A stretch of DNA of 64,000 nucleotides from Caldanaerobius polysaccharolyticus DSM 13641 (GCF_000427425.1 NZ_KE386494.1:1007730-1071729), one strand, 5' to 3'; positions 7,353 through 16,632 are shown, numbered from the stretch's first letter. Made by a program: numbers and translations. Notes: generated by a model not told the origin, from the letters alone.

Positions 7353-8825
7353 ATGTCAAGAAAAAATCTCTTTAAGACATTGCAGAGGATAGGAAAAGCC
7401 ATCATGACTCCTGTTTCCGTTCTGCCAGCAGCGGGTATACTGGTGGCACTGGGCAGGTGGCTCATGCAAAACCATGGACTTTTAAACGCTATAGGCCAGG
7501 TCATGAACAATGGTGGCCTCGCGGTATTCGCAAACCTCTCGCTGATATTCGCCATCGGCGTAGCCATAGGGTTTACAGGCAACATCGGCGTCGCCGCATT
7601 GGCTTCAGCGGTAGGCTATGAAGTAATGGTAAACGTGCTGGACGTCATGGGTAAATTGCTAAACATCAAAGCAAAGGGCATACCAAATATAGACACAGGT
7701 GTATTTGGCGGCATAATAATCGGGCTACTCGCCGCAAAGATGTACGACAGGTTCCACGATACAAAGCTGCCTCCATACCTTGGATTTTTCGCCGGAAAAA
7801 GGCTTGTGCCCATCGTAACAGCAGCGGCTTCGCTGATAATAGGAGTGGCATTCGCCCTTATATGGCCGCCCATACAGATAGGCATAAATAAATTCGCGTC
7901 CTTTGCCACCACATCACCTATTGGATCAGCTATTTACGCTGCAGGGAAAAGGGCTTTGATCCCCGTAGGGTTGCACCATGTCTTCTATCCGCCCTTCCTG
8001 TACCAGTTCGGCAGCTTTAAAGACCCTGCTACAGGAGAAATACTCAGAGGCGAAACCGCCAGGTATTTCGCAGGAGACAGGACCGCAGGGTACTTCATGG
8101 CCAGCGAGTTTCCCATCATGCTCTTTGGCCTTCCTGCAGCTACCTTGGCGATGTACCTGGCTGCCCCAAAACAGAGGCGTAAGAGCATAGCAGGCGTCAT
8201 GCTTACGGCAGCGATAACATCTATATTGACAGGCATTACAGAACCCATAGAATTTTCCTTTATATTTGTGGCACCGCTGCTGTACTTCTTCCACGTAGGC
8301 GCTGCATTTGTATCAGGTCTGCTGACAAAAGCACTAAATATAAGGCTCGGGTACACATTTTCAGCCAGCTTGATAGACTACGTACTGGGCATATCCAACG
8401 CCCAAAACGGCTGGAAGCTGTTTTTGATTGCAGGGCCTATAATGGCAGCCCTGTACTTCGCGGTGTTCTATTTCTCGATAAAGGCCTTTGATTTCAAAAC
8501 CCCTGGCCGCGATATAGAGGAAGACGAGGAAGATAAAGGCGAAAGTGGAGCTACAGCTTCAACAGAGAACAACAGGTATGCAGATAAAGACACAAAAGCT
8601 GCAAAAATACTGGCTGCTCTGGGCGGAAAAGAGAACATCGATGCCATCGACGCCTGCATAACACGATTAAGGCTTACAGTAAATGATGTATCCAAAGTAG
8701 ATAAAGCAGCTCTAAAACAGTTAGGTGTTGCGGGAATACTGGACGCTGGGGGCGGTAACCTGCAGGTGGTAGTTGGTACCGAAGCGGAAATGCTAAAAGA
8801 TGAAATAGTAAAACTCATGAAGTAA
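7353..8825 (+). CDS. ptsG: PTS glucose-type transporter, EIICB
   Basis: The 490-residue phosphotransferase permease has an EIIC membrane domain (about 1-390) with the family's PVGLHHVFYPPF loop and EPIEFSF motif. A charged linker (390-415) leads to an EIIB domain with the phosphorylated Cys435 in DACITRLRL. It transports and phosphorylates glucose or N-acetylglucosamine; these two specificities are hard to separate by eye. EIIA is encoded separately just downstream, with HPr and EI following. Transcription is gated by the RAT/terminator immediately upstream. ATG 7353 follows AAGGAGG. Confidence 0.9.
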   Translation: MSRKNLFKTLQRIGKAIMTPVSVLPAAGILVALGRWLMQNHGLLNAIGQVMNNGGLAVFANLSLIFAIGVAIGFTGNIGVAALASAVGYEVMVNVLDVMGKLLNIKAKGIPNIDTGVFGGIIIGLLAAKMYDRFHDTKLPPYLGFFAGKRLVPIVTAAASLIIGVAFALIWPPIQIGINKFASFATTSPIGSAIYAAGKRALIPVGLHHVFYPPFLYQFGSFKDPATGEILRGETARYFAGDRTAGYFMASEFPIMLFGLPAATLAMYLAAPKQRRKSIAGVMLTAAITSILTGITEPIEFSFIFVAPLLYFFHVGAAFVSGLLTKALNIRLGYTFSASLIDYVLGISNAQNGWKLFLIAGPIMAALYFAVFYFSIKAFDFKTPGRDIEEDEEDKGESGATASTENNRYADKDTKAAKILAALGGKENIDAIDACITRLRLTVNDVSKVDKAALKQLGVAGILDAGGGNLQVVVGTEAEMLKDEIVKLMK

Positions 8826-8845
8826 GTTGGGAAAGGAGTATGTTT

Positions 8846-9346
8846 ATGTTCAGGCTGTTCAAAAAAGATAAAAAAGATCAGAAAAAACCTGAAAAAGTCA
8901 TAATAAAATCACCTGTAAATGGCAGGTGCTTTAGCGTAAAAGAAGTGCCCGATGAAGCTTTTTCTACTCTAATGATGGGAGACGGTATAGGGTTTGAATC
9001 CAGCGATGGAATATTGTACGCACCGGTAAGTGGGGAAATCCTGCAGGTTTTCCCCACCAAACACGCTGCTGTAATAAGGACCCATGAAGGTCTGGAAATA
9101 CTTCTCCACGTAGGCGTAGAAACAGTATCGATGAAAGGAGAAGGCTTTGAAGCTTTCGTCAAAAAGGGCGACAAGGTCTCGCCAGGAGATAAGCTTATAG
9201 CCTACGATATCCAGTTGATCAGGCAAAAAGCCAAATCCGACTTAAGCCCCATGATAATAACCAATATGGACATGGTGGATTCTATTGATTTCCATTACGG
9301 AGAAGTAACCACCGACTCTGTAGTCATGGAAATCACTTTAAAATAA
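8846..9346 (+). CDS. crr: PTS glucose-type EIIA
   Basis: The 166-residue cytosolic EIIA-Glc domain shows the hallmark PVNG, GDGIGF and LLHVGVET motifs. His88 is the phosphorylation site and His73 (TKHAA) the supporting active-site His. A basic N-terminal tail (FKKDKKDQKKPEK) precedes the domain. It receives phosphate from HPr and passes it to EIIB of the upstream gene. ATG 8846 is used because AAAGGAG lies 7 bases before it; ATG 8840 is too close to that site. Confidence 0.92.
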   Translation: MFRLFKKDKKDQKKPEKVIIKSPVNGRCFSVKEVPDEAFSTLMMGDGIGFESSDGILYAPVSGEILQVFPTKHAAVIRTHEGLEILLHVGVETVSMKGEGFEAFVKKGDKVSPGDKLIAYDIQLIRQKAKSDLSPMIITNMDMVDSIDFHYGEVTTDSVVMEITLK

Positions 9347-9358
9347 GGAGGAATAGAA

Positions 9359-9619
9359 GTGGTTGAAAAAAAAGCTATTGTGCGCAGTGAAAACGGCATA
9401 CACGCCAGGCCTGCCATGAAAATCAACAAAGTAGCTTTGCTGTACAAATCAAACATCATAATCATAAAAGACGGCAATGAATACAACGCCCGCAGCATTG
9501 TAAGCTTGATGACGATGGCTGCAGAAAAAGGCGACGAGTTAATCGTGCGCACCGAAGGCGCCGACGAGGAAGAAGCTGCCACAGCCATCGTACAAGCCCT
9601 GGAAAACATTGAAGGTTAA
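9359..9619 (+). CDS. ptsH: Phosphocarrier protein HPr
   Basis: The 86-residue HPr has the EI-dependent phosphorylation site His15 in GIHARPA and the regulatory Ser46 in NARSIVSL. Ser46 means it can be a target of HPr kinase and take part in CcpA-type catabolite control; that link is known for Firmicutes and is inferred here. It starts with GTG after TAAGGAGGAA. The gene lies 12 bases after EIIA and 14 bases before EI, giving a compact general PTS operon. Confidence 0.95.
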   Translation: MVEKKAIVRSENGIHARPAMKINKVALLYKSNIIIIKDGNEYNARSIVSLMTMAAEKGDELIVRTEGADEEEAATAIVQALENIEG

Positions 9620-9633
9620 GCAGGAGGATTTTT

Positions 9634-11355
9634 ATGTTAAAGGGTATAGCCGCATCAGGCGGAATAGCAATAGGTAAAGCTTTTATATACCAGAAAAGCG
9701 AAGCCAAAGTGCAAAGGCGCACCGTTCAAAACATAGCCGCAGAGCAAAAGCGACTGGACGATGCCATCGACGCCGCAAAAAGACAGTTAAAGGCCATATA
9801 CGAAAAAGTAAAATCCGAATTAGGCGAGGATAAAGCTGAGATATTTGAAACCCATATGTTCATCCTTGACGATCCTGAACTCATAGGCGGCACAAAGGAA
9901 AAAATGCAAAAAGAAAATGTAAACGCCGAATACGCTTTAATGTCCACCGCAGAAAAACTGGCGGAGATATTTAAGCATATGGGCAACCAATACATGGCAG
10001 AGCGGGCTACAGATATACTGGATGCCAGCAAAAGGGTAATAAACATCCTCGAAGGCAACAGCAATCTATCTCTAAGCGATATAGAAAACCCGTGCATAAT
10101 AGTCGCCCGGGATTTGGCTCCTTCAGATACCGCCAAGCTAGACAGAGAAAAGATATCAGGTATAGTGACAGAAACAGGGGGGCGCACATCCCATTCCGCT
10201 ATAATAGCCAGATCGCTGGGAATCCCAGCGGTATTGGGAATTGATAATGCTACGTCCTATATAAAAAGCGGAGACCTCTTAATAGTAGACGGATACAAAG
10301 GGACCGTGCATATAAACCCTGATGAAAACCTGTTAAAAACCTATGAAGCGGAGCGTAAAAAAGACATAGAAGATAAAAGGCTTCTTCTGCGCTACAAAGA
10401 CGTAGAGTCGATAACAGCTGACGGCAAAAAAGTGGAAATCAATGCCAATGTGGGCGGTATCGAGGATGTAGAGGAGATTCTGAAATTTGGCCCTGACGGA
10501 ATCGGCCTTTACAGGACAGAATTTCTATACATGGCTAAAGACGAGCTGCCTTCTGAAGAAGAGCAATTGGCTGCGTACAAGTCTATCGTGGAAAAGATGA
10601 AGGGCAAACCGGTGATCATAAGGACGTTGGACATAGGAGGCGATAAAGACCTTCCAGCTCTGGGCATAACAAAAGAACTCAACCCCTTTATGGGATACAG
10701 GGCTATAAGGTTGTGCCTTGACAGAAAAGATGTATTCAAGACCCAGCTCAGGGCTTTACTCCGGGCCTCAGCCTACGGCAATCTGAAAATAATGTTTCCC
10801 ATGATCGCAAACGTCCAGGAGGTCATAAGAGCAAAAGAGATACTAGAAGAATGCAAAGTCGAACTTGCGCGCCAAGGGATAGAATTTAACAAAAACTTAA
10901 AAATAGGCATAATGATTGAAGTGCCTTCCGCTGCTCTTATATCAGATATCCTAGCAAAAGAAGTAGACTTTTTCAGCATAGGAACCAACGATCTAATGCA
11001 ATACACCTTAGCTGTTGACAGGATGAACCAGAAGGTATCGTATTTATACGATTTCTTTGATCCTGCCGTTTTGCGCCTCATCAAGATGACCATAGACAGC
11101 GCCCACAAGGCTAATAAAACCGTAGGCATGTGCGGGGAAATGGCAGGTTTTGTCCCTCTAATACCCGTTCTGCTGGGAATGGGCCTGGACGAATTCAGTA
11201 TGAGTCCTTCTTCTATCATAAGCGTCAGAAAGCTGATAACAGGTCTGAAATACAGCGATTGTAAATTACTAGCAGATAAAATACTGAGCATGGGCAGCTC
11301 CGATGAGATTAAAAAACATCTCAAAGCGTTTAAAACGTCAAATTATAAAATTTAA
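9634..11355 (+). CDS. ptsI: PTS enzyme I (phosphoenolpyruvate-protein phosphotransferase)
   Basis: At 573 residues, this is the usual length for EI. The N-terminal HPr-binding helical domain is followed by the phosphohistidine domain with the active His187 in TGGRTSHSAIIARS. The C-terminal PEP-binding barrel shows GIGLYRTEFLYM, IRTLDIGGDKDLP, FSIGTNDLMQYTLAVDR and the active Cys in GMCGEMAG. It autophosphorylates from PEP and phosphorylates HPr. It is the last gene of the PTS operon, followed by an intrinsic terminator. Confidence 0.96.
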   Translation: MLKGIAASGGIAIGKAFIYQKSEAKVQRRTVQNIAAEQKRLDDAIDAAKRQLKAIYEKVKSELGEDKAEIFETHMFILDDPELIGGTKEKMQKENVNAEYALMSTAEKLAEIFKHMGNQYMAERATDILDASKRVINILEGNSNLSLSDIENPCIIVARDLAPSDTAKLDREKISGIVTETGGRTSHSAIIARSLGIPAVLGIDNATSYIKSGDLLIVDGYKGTVHINPDENLLKTYEAERKKDIEDKRLLLRYKDVESITADGKKVEINANVGGIEDVEEILKFGPDGIGLYRTEFLYMAKDELPSEEEQLAAYKSIVEKMKGKPVIIRTLDIGGDKDLPALGITKELNPFMGYRAIRLCLDRKDVFKTQLRALLRASAYGNLKIMFPMIANVQEVIRAKEILEECKVELARQGIEFNKNLKIGIMIEVPSAALISDILAKEVDFFSIGTNDLMQYTLAVDRMNQKVSYLYDFFDPAVLRLIKMTIDSAHKANKTVGMCGEMAGFVPLIPVLLGMGLDEFSMSPSSIISVRKLITGLKYSDCKLLADKILSMGSSDEIKKHLKAFKTSNYKI

Positions 11356-11394
11356 AAAAAGCTCGTACCGCACAGCGGTTATCGAGCTTTTTCT
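11355..11394. terminator. Bidirectional terminator between ptsI and larE
   Basis: AAAAAGCTCG pairs with CGAGCTTTTT, with a second short pairing ACCGC/GCGGT inside. It serves ptsI (plus) and overlaps the 3' end of larE (minus). Confidence 0.85.
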
Positions 11395-12203
11395 TTTAAC
11401 ACCTCATTCATGCTCCCTGTCCTGTACCCTTCCATATCCAGAGCCACATAAGTAAAACCAATATCCTTTAACTTGGCTGCTATATCTCTCATCAGGTTTT
11501 TATCCAAAATCTTATCGTATTCTTTTTCCCCGACCTCAATCCTGGCGATATCCCCATGGTGCCTCACCCTTACTTGCCTGAATCCCAATTCTAAAAGGAA
11601 ATTCTCTGCTCTTTCTACCATAGACAGCTTTTCGCGGGTTATCTCCTGTCCATAGGGTATACGGGAAGACAGACATGCAAAAGACGGCTTATCCCACGTG
11701 GGAAGGCCTATATCCCTGGACACAGCCCTTATATCCTCTTTAGTAAGTTTGGCGTACTTGAGAGGGCTAACTACCTTGAGCTCCTGCGCTGCTTTCAAGC
11801 CTGGTCTGTAGTCATTTAAATCGTCAAAGTTAGAGCCATCTGCCACATGCTCTATGCCGTTTTGCTTTGCCACTTCCCATATCTTTTCAAAGAGCTCTCT
11901 TTTACAGTAATAGCACCTGTCCACAGGATTTCTGGAAAAGCCATCGATATCCAGCTCTTCTGAGGTGATAACCACATGCTTTGCCCCTATATCCTTAATG
12001 TACTCCAGCGCCTCATTAAACTCCCTCTCAGGGTATGTAGAAGAACGAGCTGTAACAGCCAAAACCCTGTCACCTAACACATCATAGGCTACTTTTACCA
12101 AAAACGTGCTGTCCACGCCGCCAGAATAAGCTACTGCCAAACTCCCCAGCTCTTTTAAGTACGACTTTAAAACTTCCAGCTTATGCTGCAATATATCATT
12201 CAA
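11379..12203 (-). CDS. larE: LarE-type ATP-dependent sulfur transferase
   Basis: This 274-residue N-type ATP pyrophosphatase has the PP-loop SGGVDSTF at residues 27-34 and the family motif KPSFACLSSRIPYG. LarE supplies sulfur to the nickel-pincer nucleotide cofactor of lactate racemase and related enzymes. Three cysteines are visible, Cys97, Cys100 (CYYC) and Cys177. That pattern is known from LarE proteins carrying a [4Fe-4S] cluster, as opposed to the single sacrificial-Cys form. No larA, larB or larC is in the window. The start is TTG, 7 bases after AAGGGGG; the nearby ATG is out of frame. Confidence 0.88.
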   Translation of the reverse strand: MNDILQHKLEVLKSYLKELGSLAVAYSGGVDSTFLVKVAYDVLGDRVLAVTARSSTYPEREFNEALEYIKDIGAKHVVITSEELDIDGFSRNPVDRCYYCKRELFEKIWEVAKQNGIEHVADGSNFDDLNDYRPGLKAAQELKVVSPLKYAKLTKEDIRAVSRDIGLPTWDKPSFACLSSRIPYGQEITREKLSMVERAENFLLELGFRQVRVRHHGDIARIEVGEKEYDKILDKNLMRDIAAKLKDIGFTYVALDMEGYRTGSMNEVLKEKAR

Positions 12204-12250
12204 TTTATTTCCCCCTTATCCCCATAAACTACAACTATTACTACTAGTTT

Positions 12251-12279
12251 AGTATAAATTATATATACCCCATTGTCAA
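12251..12279 (-). promoter_or_regulatory. Promoter of larE
   Basis: On the minus strand TTGACA (12279-12274) and TATACT (12256-12251) are 17 bases apart. The distance to the larE start is about 48 bases. Confidence 0.65.
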
Positions 12280-12293
12280 TGGCATAAAAAACC

Positions 12294-13679
12294 TCATCTT
12301 ATGCCGTATTCCTCCACAGCCACTTTGGAACAATCTATATCGTCTTTCAACTGGTACCACAGCTCTTGCTCGTCATCAGGGGTATCTTCTAGCTGCGCCT
12401 CCATTATGTCAAGCCACTTTAACTCCCTCTCAGGCAGATCAACCTCTTTGTCATTAGCTGCTCTCCTAAGCTCCTCTATAGCGGCCTGAGCGCCTACTTT
12501 GGCCCTCTTCAGGTCGCCCTGTGCCCTGACGATCTTATCGCTGATCCTCAAGACCACATCAGGCCTTAACACATATGCCTGGGGATCCAGATAACTATCG
12601 GAGTCCGCCAGCCAATCCCTCAGCTTTAGCGCGCCTTCCTTTCCCGATGCATATGCCCTATTCATAAGCCTGCAATCGTATATGAGCTGTTCCATGGAAA
12701 CCGTTGGAGCCATATCGCTTAACAGCTTTACGTTCTGTATGGACTCGTTGCTCCACAGATCCGCGACAGCTGCTGCCACATTCCCCACAGGGCTCAAATG
12801 CGCCCCTGCGCTGGACTTGCCTTCCATGGATATGGGCATACCCGTTATGGCTTTAATATAAGGGCCTTCATATGCGCAGTCCTTGCTGGGCCCTACAGCT
12901 CCCATCTCATAAGCCACCAGCGAACGACCTACCGTCACGACTCTCACCACCGCTGCAAACACCCGCGGTATAAAGCCCTGATCAGCTAGTACCATGGCCG
13001 TGTTGGCAAAACCACAAGCGCTATCTCCCGCTGGTACGGTACCTGTCTCCTCGGCAATAGCCACTATCCTCCCCCACAGGTACTCCATATCCTTTGAGCC
13101 CAGCACCCCCAATGAAAACAACACCTTTTTTAGATCGGCGTTTAACAGCGCATCGTCATTCACCTCTTTGCCACCTGTAGATTCAATAGCTAGAAAATCA
13201 GCCCCTGCCCTGGCACATCCTTCAAAGGTCTTATACATGTTTTCCACATACGTTCCTGAGCGCATCTTTGGCGGCCTTACCATATCCCTGGTGTCATTGG
13301 GCGTTATCCGCAAGAGGCTCTTTAAACCCCGCTTCTGCTCGTAGTCGTACATCCTGTCCCTGATTATTTTGCATACCTCTATACCCCATTCAGGTACCGC
13401 AGTCATATCAGGCAACAGCTCTAATTCCACTACCACGCCGGGAGCGTGCAATTCTACAGCACGCTTTAATACCCCTTGGATCATCTCCTCATATTGTCTC
13501 TTCACCTCGGGCATCGTGTCTTTGTTGATGTTCATGGAAGGCAACGTAAAGTTGATCTCAGGATAAACCACACCCCCGCCTATGACCATGCCGTTTTTCA
13601 TCTTCAATGGCCTCACAGCACTGCCGTAAACAAAATCATCTACCGATGAGTAACTGAGCTCGGTAAATCTCTTCCTCAT
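12294..13679 (-). CDS. mtaB: Methanol:corrinoid methyltransferase MtaB-like
   Basis: The 461-residue protein resembles MtaB along its whole length. It carries the zinc-ligand positions known for MtaB: Glu166 (FLAIESTGGKEV), Cys222 (AGDSACGFANTAM) and Cys268 (GPSKDCAYEGP). MtaB moves the methyl group of methanol to the corrinoid protein MtaC. Neither mtaC nor mtaA is in this window, so partners must be elsewhere or the substrate may differ. ATG 13679 follows GGGGGATGGGAAT; ATG 13700 upstream has no ribosome site. It is monocistronic in appearance. Confidence 0.88.
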   Translation of the reverse strand: MRKRFTELSYSSVDDFVYGSAVRPLKMKNGMVIGGGVVYPEINFTLPSMNINKDTMPEVKRQYEEMIQGVLKRAVELHAPGVVVELELLPDMTAVPEWGIEVCKIIRDRMYDYEQKRGLKSLLRITPNDTRDMVRPPKMRSGTYVENMYKTFEGCARAGADFLAIESTGGKEVNDDALLNADLKKVLFSLGVLGSKDMEYLWGRIVAIAEETGTVPAGDSACGFANTAMVLADQGFIPRVFAAVVRVVTVGRSLVAYEMGAVGPSKDCAYEGPYIKAITGMPISMEGKSSAGAHLSPVGNVAAAVADLWSNESIQNVKLLSDMAPTVSMEQLIYDCRLMNRAYASGKEGALKLRDWLADSDSYLDPQAYVLRPDVVLRISDKIVRAQGDLKRAKVGAQAAIEELRRAANDKEVDLPERELKWLDIMEAQLEDTPDDEQELWYQLKDDIDCSKVAVEEYGIR

Positions 13680-13784
13680 ATTCCCATCCCCCGTAAACAT
13701 TTTTGTAATAAAATTGTATCACATCCTTTAAAAACGCTCTTTAAATATACTGCGTTTTTTTTTCAAAAATCTCATTTGCAATAA

Positions 13785-13808
13785 AAAAGAGAGGTTAACC
13801 CTCTCTTA
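13785..13808 (-). terminator. Terminator of the ars operon
   Basis: On the minus strand AAGAGAGG, a short loop and CCTCTCTT are followed by TTTTT. The 5' arm lies inside the last codons and stop of arsC. Confidence 0.85.
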
Positions 13809-14223
13809 TGCAGTCCAACAGCTCCTTTACCCTGCGCTCTATCTCATCCCGCACCTTCCTGAACGCATCCATAATCTCCTCATCTGTACCCGTAGTTTTT
13901 GCCGGATCTTCCAACCCCCAATGCATGCTCTTGACAGATGGCGGCAACACCGGACATTTGTCTCTGGCATCTCCACAAAGGGTTACAACATAGTCTGACT
14001 TAAAGAGCAGCGATTCGTCTATGAGTTTTGACTTGTGGCTGGATATGTCAATGCCCTTTTCAGCCATGACCTCAATAGCCTTGGGGTTAACCCCATGGGC
14101 TTCTACCCCTCCGCTTATCACATCTACCACGTCACTGCCGTAATGCCGTGCAAAGCCTTCAGCCATCTGGCTTCTGCAGGAATTGCCTGTGCATATAAAG
14201 TATACGATTTTTTTCTGGCTCAT
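13795..14223 (-). CDS. arsC: Arsenate reductase (thioredoxin-coupled type)
   Basis: The 142-residue low-molecular-weight phosphatase-like arsenate reductase has the P-loop CTGNSCRS beginning at Cys11. The redox pair Cys83 and Cys90 ([10 protein letters not shown]) completes the three-cysteine relay of the Bacillus/Staphylococcus type. It reduces arsenate to arsenite, which the upstream Acr3 pump then exports. It is the third gene of arsR-acr3-arsC; only one base separates it from acr3, so translation is probably coupled. Confidence 0.95.
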   Translation of the reverse strand: MSQKKIVYFICTGNSCRSQMAEGFARHYGSDVVDVISGGVEAHGVNPKAIEVMAEKGIDISSHKSKLIDESLLFKSDYVVTLCGDARDKCPVLPPSVKSMHWGLEDPAKTTGTDEEIMDAFRKVRDEIERRVKELLDCIREG

Positions 14224-14224
14224 T

Positions 14225-15298
14225 TCAAAACCTCCCTGCTGAACTGTGCTTTTTTACAAAAAACCTGTTGCGCAATTTCCATGCTACATTTACCAGCGCT
14301 ATCATCACAGGTACCTCTATAAGCGGCCCCACTACTGCCGCAAAGGCCTGCCCTGAGTTGAGCCCAAATACAGCTACTGCCACCGCAATAGCCAGTTCAA
14401 AGTTGTTGCTGGCAGCAGTAAATGACAGGGTCACCGTCTGCTCATAACTAAATCCCTGTTTATAAGATAGCCAGAAGCTAATAAAAAACATGAGCACAAA
14501 ATACAGCAACAGTGGCACGGCGATTCTCACCACATCCAACGGCAAATTTACTATATAGTGGCCTTTAAGCGAGAACATGACCACAATAGTAAACAAAAGG
14601 CCTATTAGTGCCGTCGGCGAAATCTTCTTGACAAATACGCCGTCATACCATTCCTTGCCCCTCGCCTTTATAAGGCTAAAACGCGTGGTTATACCTGCTG
14701 CAAAAGGAATGCCCAGGTAAATAAGCACACTGGACGCCACTTCCGATATGGTGACGTGAATCGTTTTTTTCACAAATTCTAATCCAAGCCATCCTGGCAA
14801 CAGATTTACAAAAATGTAAATGTATACTGAATAAAAGAAGATCTGAAATAGCGAGTTTAAAGCCACCAGTGCTGTAGCGTATTCGCTGTCACCATCAGCT
14901 AGCGAATTCCATACGATAACCATGGCTATACACCGGGCAAGACCTATTATGATAAGCCCTACCGTATATTCAGGTTTATCCCGCAAAAACAGCACCGCCA
15001 GCGCGAACATAAGCATAGGACCTATAATCCAGTTTTGTAAAAGCGACATCAAGAGAACGCGCCGTGACTTAAAAACCCTTCCCATCTCTTCATATTTTAC
15101 CCGTGCCAGTGGCGGATACATCATCCAGATCAGACCTATAGCTATAGGCAAAGATACTGCCTTTATTTGATATTTATTCAATACATCCGCAAGGCCAGGA
15201 ACAGCGAATCCAAGGCCTACGCCAACCACCATGGCCAGAAATATCCACAGGGTAAGGTATTTATCCAGTATACTTAAACTCTTTGATTTATTCTCCAA
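14225..15298 (-). CDS. acr3: Arsenite efflux permease, ACR3 family
   Basis: The 357-residue membrane protein has about ten hydrophobic segments and ACR3 signatures: [19 protein letters not shown], the cysteine in [13 protein letters not shown] that is essential in characterised Acr3 proteins, and [20 protein letters not shown]. It exports As(III), probably driven by proton motive force. The N-terminus is cytoplasmic and Lys-rich. It lies between arsR and arsC in one operon; the ribosome site GGAGGTGAGG overlaps the end of the arsR intergenic region. Confidence 0.95.
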   Translation of the reverse strand: MENKSKSLSILDKYLTLWIFLAMVVGVGLGFAVPGLADVLNKYQIKAVSLPIAIGLIWMMYPPLARVKYEEMGRVFKSRRVLLMSLLQNWIIGPMLMFALAVLFLRDKPEYTVGLIIIGLARCIAMVIVWNSLADGDSEYATALVALNSLFQIFFYSVYIYIFVNLLPGWLGLEFVKKTIHVTISEVASSVLIYLGIPFAAGITTRFSLIKARGKEWYDGVFVKKISPTALIGLLFTIVVMFSLKGHYIVNLPLDVVRIAVPLLLYFVLMFFISFWLSYKQGFSYEQTVTLSFTAASNNFELAIAVAVAVFGLNSGQAFAAVVGPLIEVPVMIALVNVAWKLRNRFFVKKHSSAGRF

Positions 15299-15312
15299 AA
15301 CCCCCTCACCTC

Positions 15313-15606
15313 CTAACAGCTGCTCTTTTTGTATTCTCCTACTACATATATTTGATCCTTTACAAGATCATGCAGTTGATCCAGGACCTGCTGATTTAAA
15401 ATGTAATGAGACCATTTGCCATTTTTTTTGCATATCACAAAACCGGCATCCTCTAGTATTTTCATATGATGAGATACCGTAGGCTGACTTAAACCTAAAT
15501 TTTCTGTTATATCACATACGCACATTTCGCCCGAATATAGCATTTTAAGGATTTTAAGCCTGTTTTCATCAGCCAGCGCTTTAAATTTATTCGCCAGTTC
15601 TTTTAT
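15313..15606 (-). CDS. arsR: ArsR-family arsenic-responsive repressor, apparent AUA start
   Basis: This is a winged-helix repressor with the As(III)-binding CVCD motif in the DNA-binding helix region and the recognition helix [12 protein letters not shown]. The only in-frame ATG (15543) would delete the first helices ([19 protein letters not shown]), which clearly belong to the family. Full-length homology begins at an ATA codon (15606-15604) preceded by AGGTGGTGGT at normal spacing; no in-frame ATG, GTG or TTG exists upstream. Thus either AUA serves as start, CTG 15600 does, or a G-to-A change has reduced expression. The full product is 97 residues. It heads arsR-acr3-arsC and has a palindromic operator over its promoter. 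Confidence 0.85.
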   Translation of the reverse strand: MKELANKFKALADENRLKILKMLYSGEMCVCDITENLGLSQPTVSHHMKILEDAGFVICKKNGKWSHYILNQQVLDQLHDLVKDQIYVVGEYKKSSC

Positions 15607-15618
15607 ATTACCACCACC

Positions 15619-15648
15619 TATATAGATACATTTAAATTTATCTATATA
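15619..15648. promoter_or_regulatory. ArsR operator palindrome
   Basis: This is a 30-bp inverted repeat in which 14 of 15 base pairs match, with half-site TATATAGATA and centre TTTAAA. It begins at the -10 element and ends 13 bases before the AUA start, as expected for SmtB/ArsR-family autoregulation. Confidence 0.8.
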
Positions 15649-15674
15649 TTATATAAAAAAATAAAAGCTGTCAA
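15648..15674 (-). promoter_or_regulatory. Promoter of the ars operon
   Basis: The minus strand has TTGACA (15674-15669) and TATAAT (15653-15648) with a 15-base spacer, or TAATAT shifted to give 17. It touches the operator palindrome. Confidence 0.7.
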
Positions 15675-15710
15675 GCTAAAAACGAGCAATCGAACAATTG
15701 CCTGATATAA

Positions 15711-16526
15711 CTACATTTCCTCAATACGGCGAGATAGCTTTTCAAATTTGCAAAGAGACGTGTAGCCGCATTTTTTGATATAATCTATGCCTTTATCAAA
15801 CATATAGCCTACGTGTTCAGGATAGTGGGCATCTGAGTTTAAAATAACAGGAACGCCGTATTTTGAAAGTATCTCCAGAAATACCTGCGACGGGTACATC
15901 TCACCTACAGGCTTTCTAAGCCCTGCCGTGCTCACCTCTACACACTGCCCATTTTCAGCTATGACCTTTGCAGCGTCTTCGTAGAGTTCTGTTATATCCT
16001 CCCAAGGCTTGTACCCAAAAACCTTAATGACATCAGGATGCCCGAGAAAGCTGAATATCCTGCTCTTAGCAGCTTGTTTTAATATCTCAAAATATCTCTT
16101 ATAGGCATCATAAACGTCTTTATCCTCCCAATCTCTTGGGTCCAGGTCGATTCCCCAATCCCCCAACCAATGAATAGAGCCAATGACGTAATCAAAAGGA
16201 TACTGCTTAACAAATTGCCTGATTTCTTCCTCTTTCTCCGGTATATAATCCAGCTCAATGCCTAATTTTACCGAAAATCCTCGATGTTTAGCCTTTTCAA
16301 TGAGGCCTATATACTCTTCTATATCCTCTCCGCCGTGCTTCTCAACCCAGCTGCCTCTATAGCCATCAGTGCATATAAGGTGATACGCCTGTTTAAACCT
16401 GTACCCGTGCTCTGAAAACCCTATTTCTGCCACATTCCTGCTTTGACCATGCCGGACAAATTCGCTTAGCCATTCTATAGTATAAGGCCCGTTTTCAAGG
16501 TGTACATGGTAATCCCAATAATGCAT
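15711..16526 (-). CDS. PHP-domain phosphoesterase (histidinol-phosphatase-like)
   Basis: The 271-residue PHP-fold metal hydrolase starts YWDYHVHLENG (H-x-H metal site) and continues with GFSEHGY, GIELDYIPE, IGSIHWLGDW, FLGHPDVIK and a final LNSDAHYPEHVG, all metal-binding motifs of the HisJ/HisK type. It could be the histidinol-phosphate phosphatase of histidine synthesis, but no his genes are near and many family members act on other phosphoesters. ATG 16526 follows TTGGAGGAA. Confidence 0.85.
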   Translation of the reverse strand: MHYWDYHVHLENGPYTIEWLSEFVRHGQSRNVAEIGFSEHGYRFKQAYHLICTDGYRGSWVEKHGGEDIEEYIGLIEKAKHRGFSVKLGIELDYIPEKEEEIRQFVKQYPFDYVIGSIHWLGDWGIDLDPRDWEDKDVYDAYKRYFEILKQAAKSRIFSFLGHPDVIKVFGYKPWEDITELYEDAAKVIAENGQCVEVSTAGLRKPVGEMYPSQVFLEILSKYGVPVILNSDAHYPEHVGYMFDKGIDYIKKCGYTSLCKFEKLSRRIEEM

Positions 16527-16632
16527 TTACATTCCTCCAATTCAGCTTTTTTATTCTTAAATTATATCATATTCAGACATCTTCCCACCGTATTTTGTAA
16601 CATTAATTTAACATAAAAATCCCCCTGAAAAT

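Noticed and set aside
10773..11324. Minus-strand open frame of 183 codons opposite ptsI
   Set aside because: Fully antisense to a strongly conserved gene, with no family motifs or translation signals.
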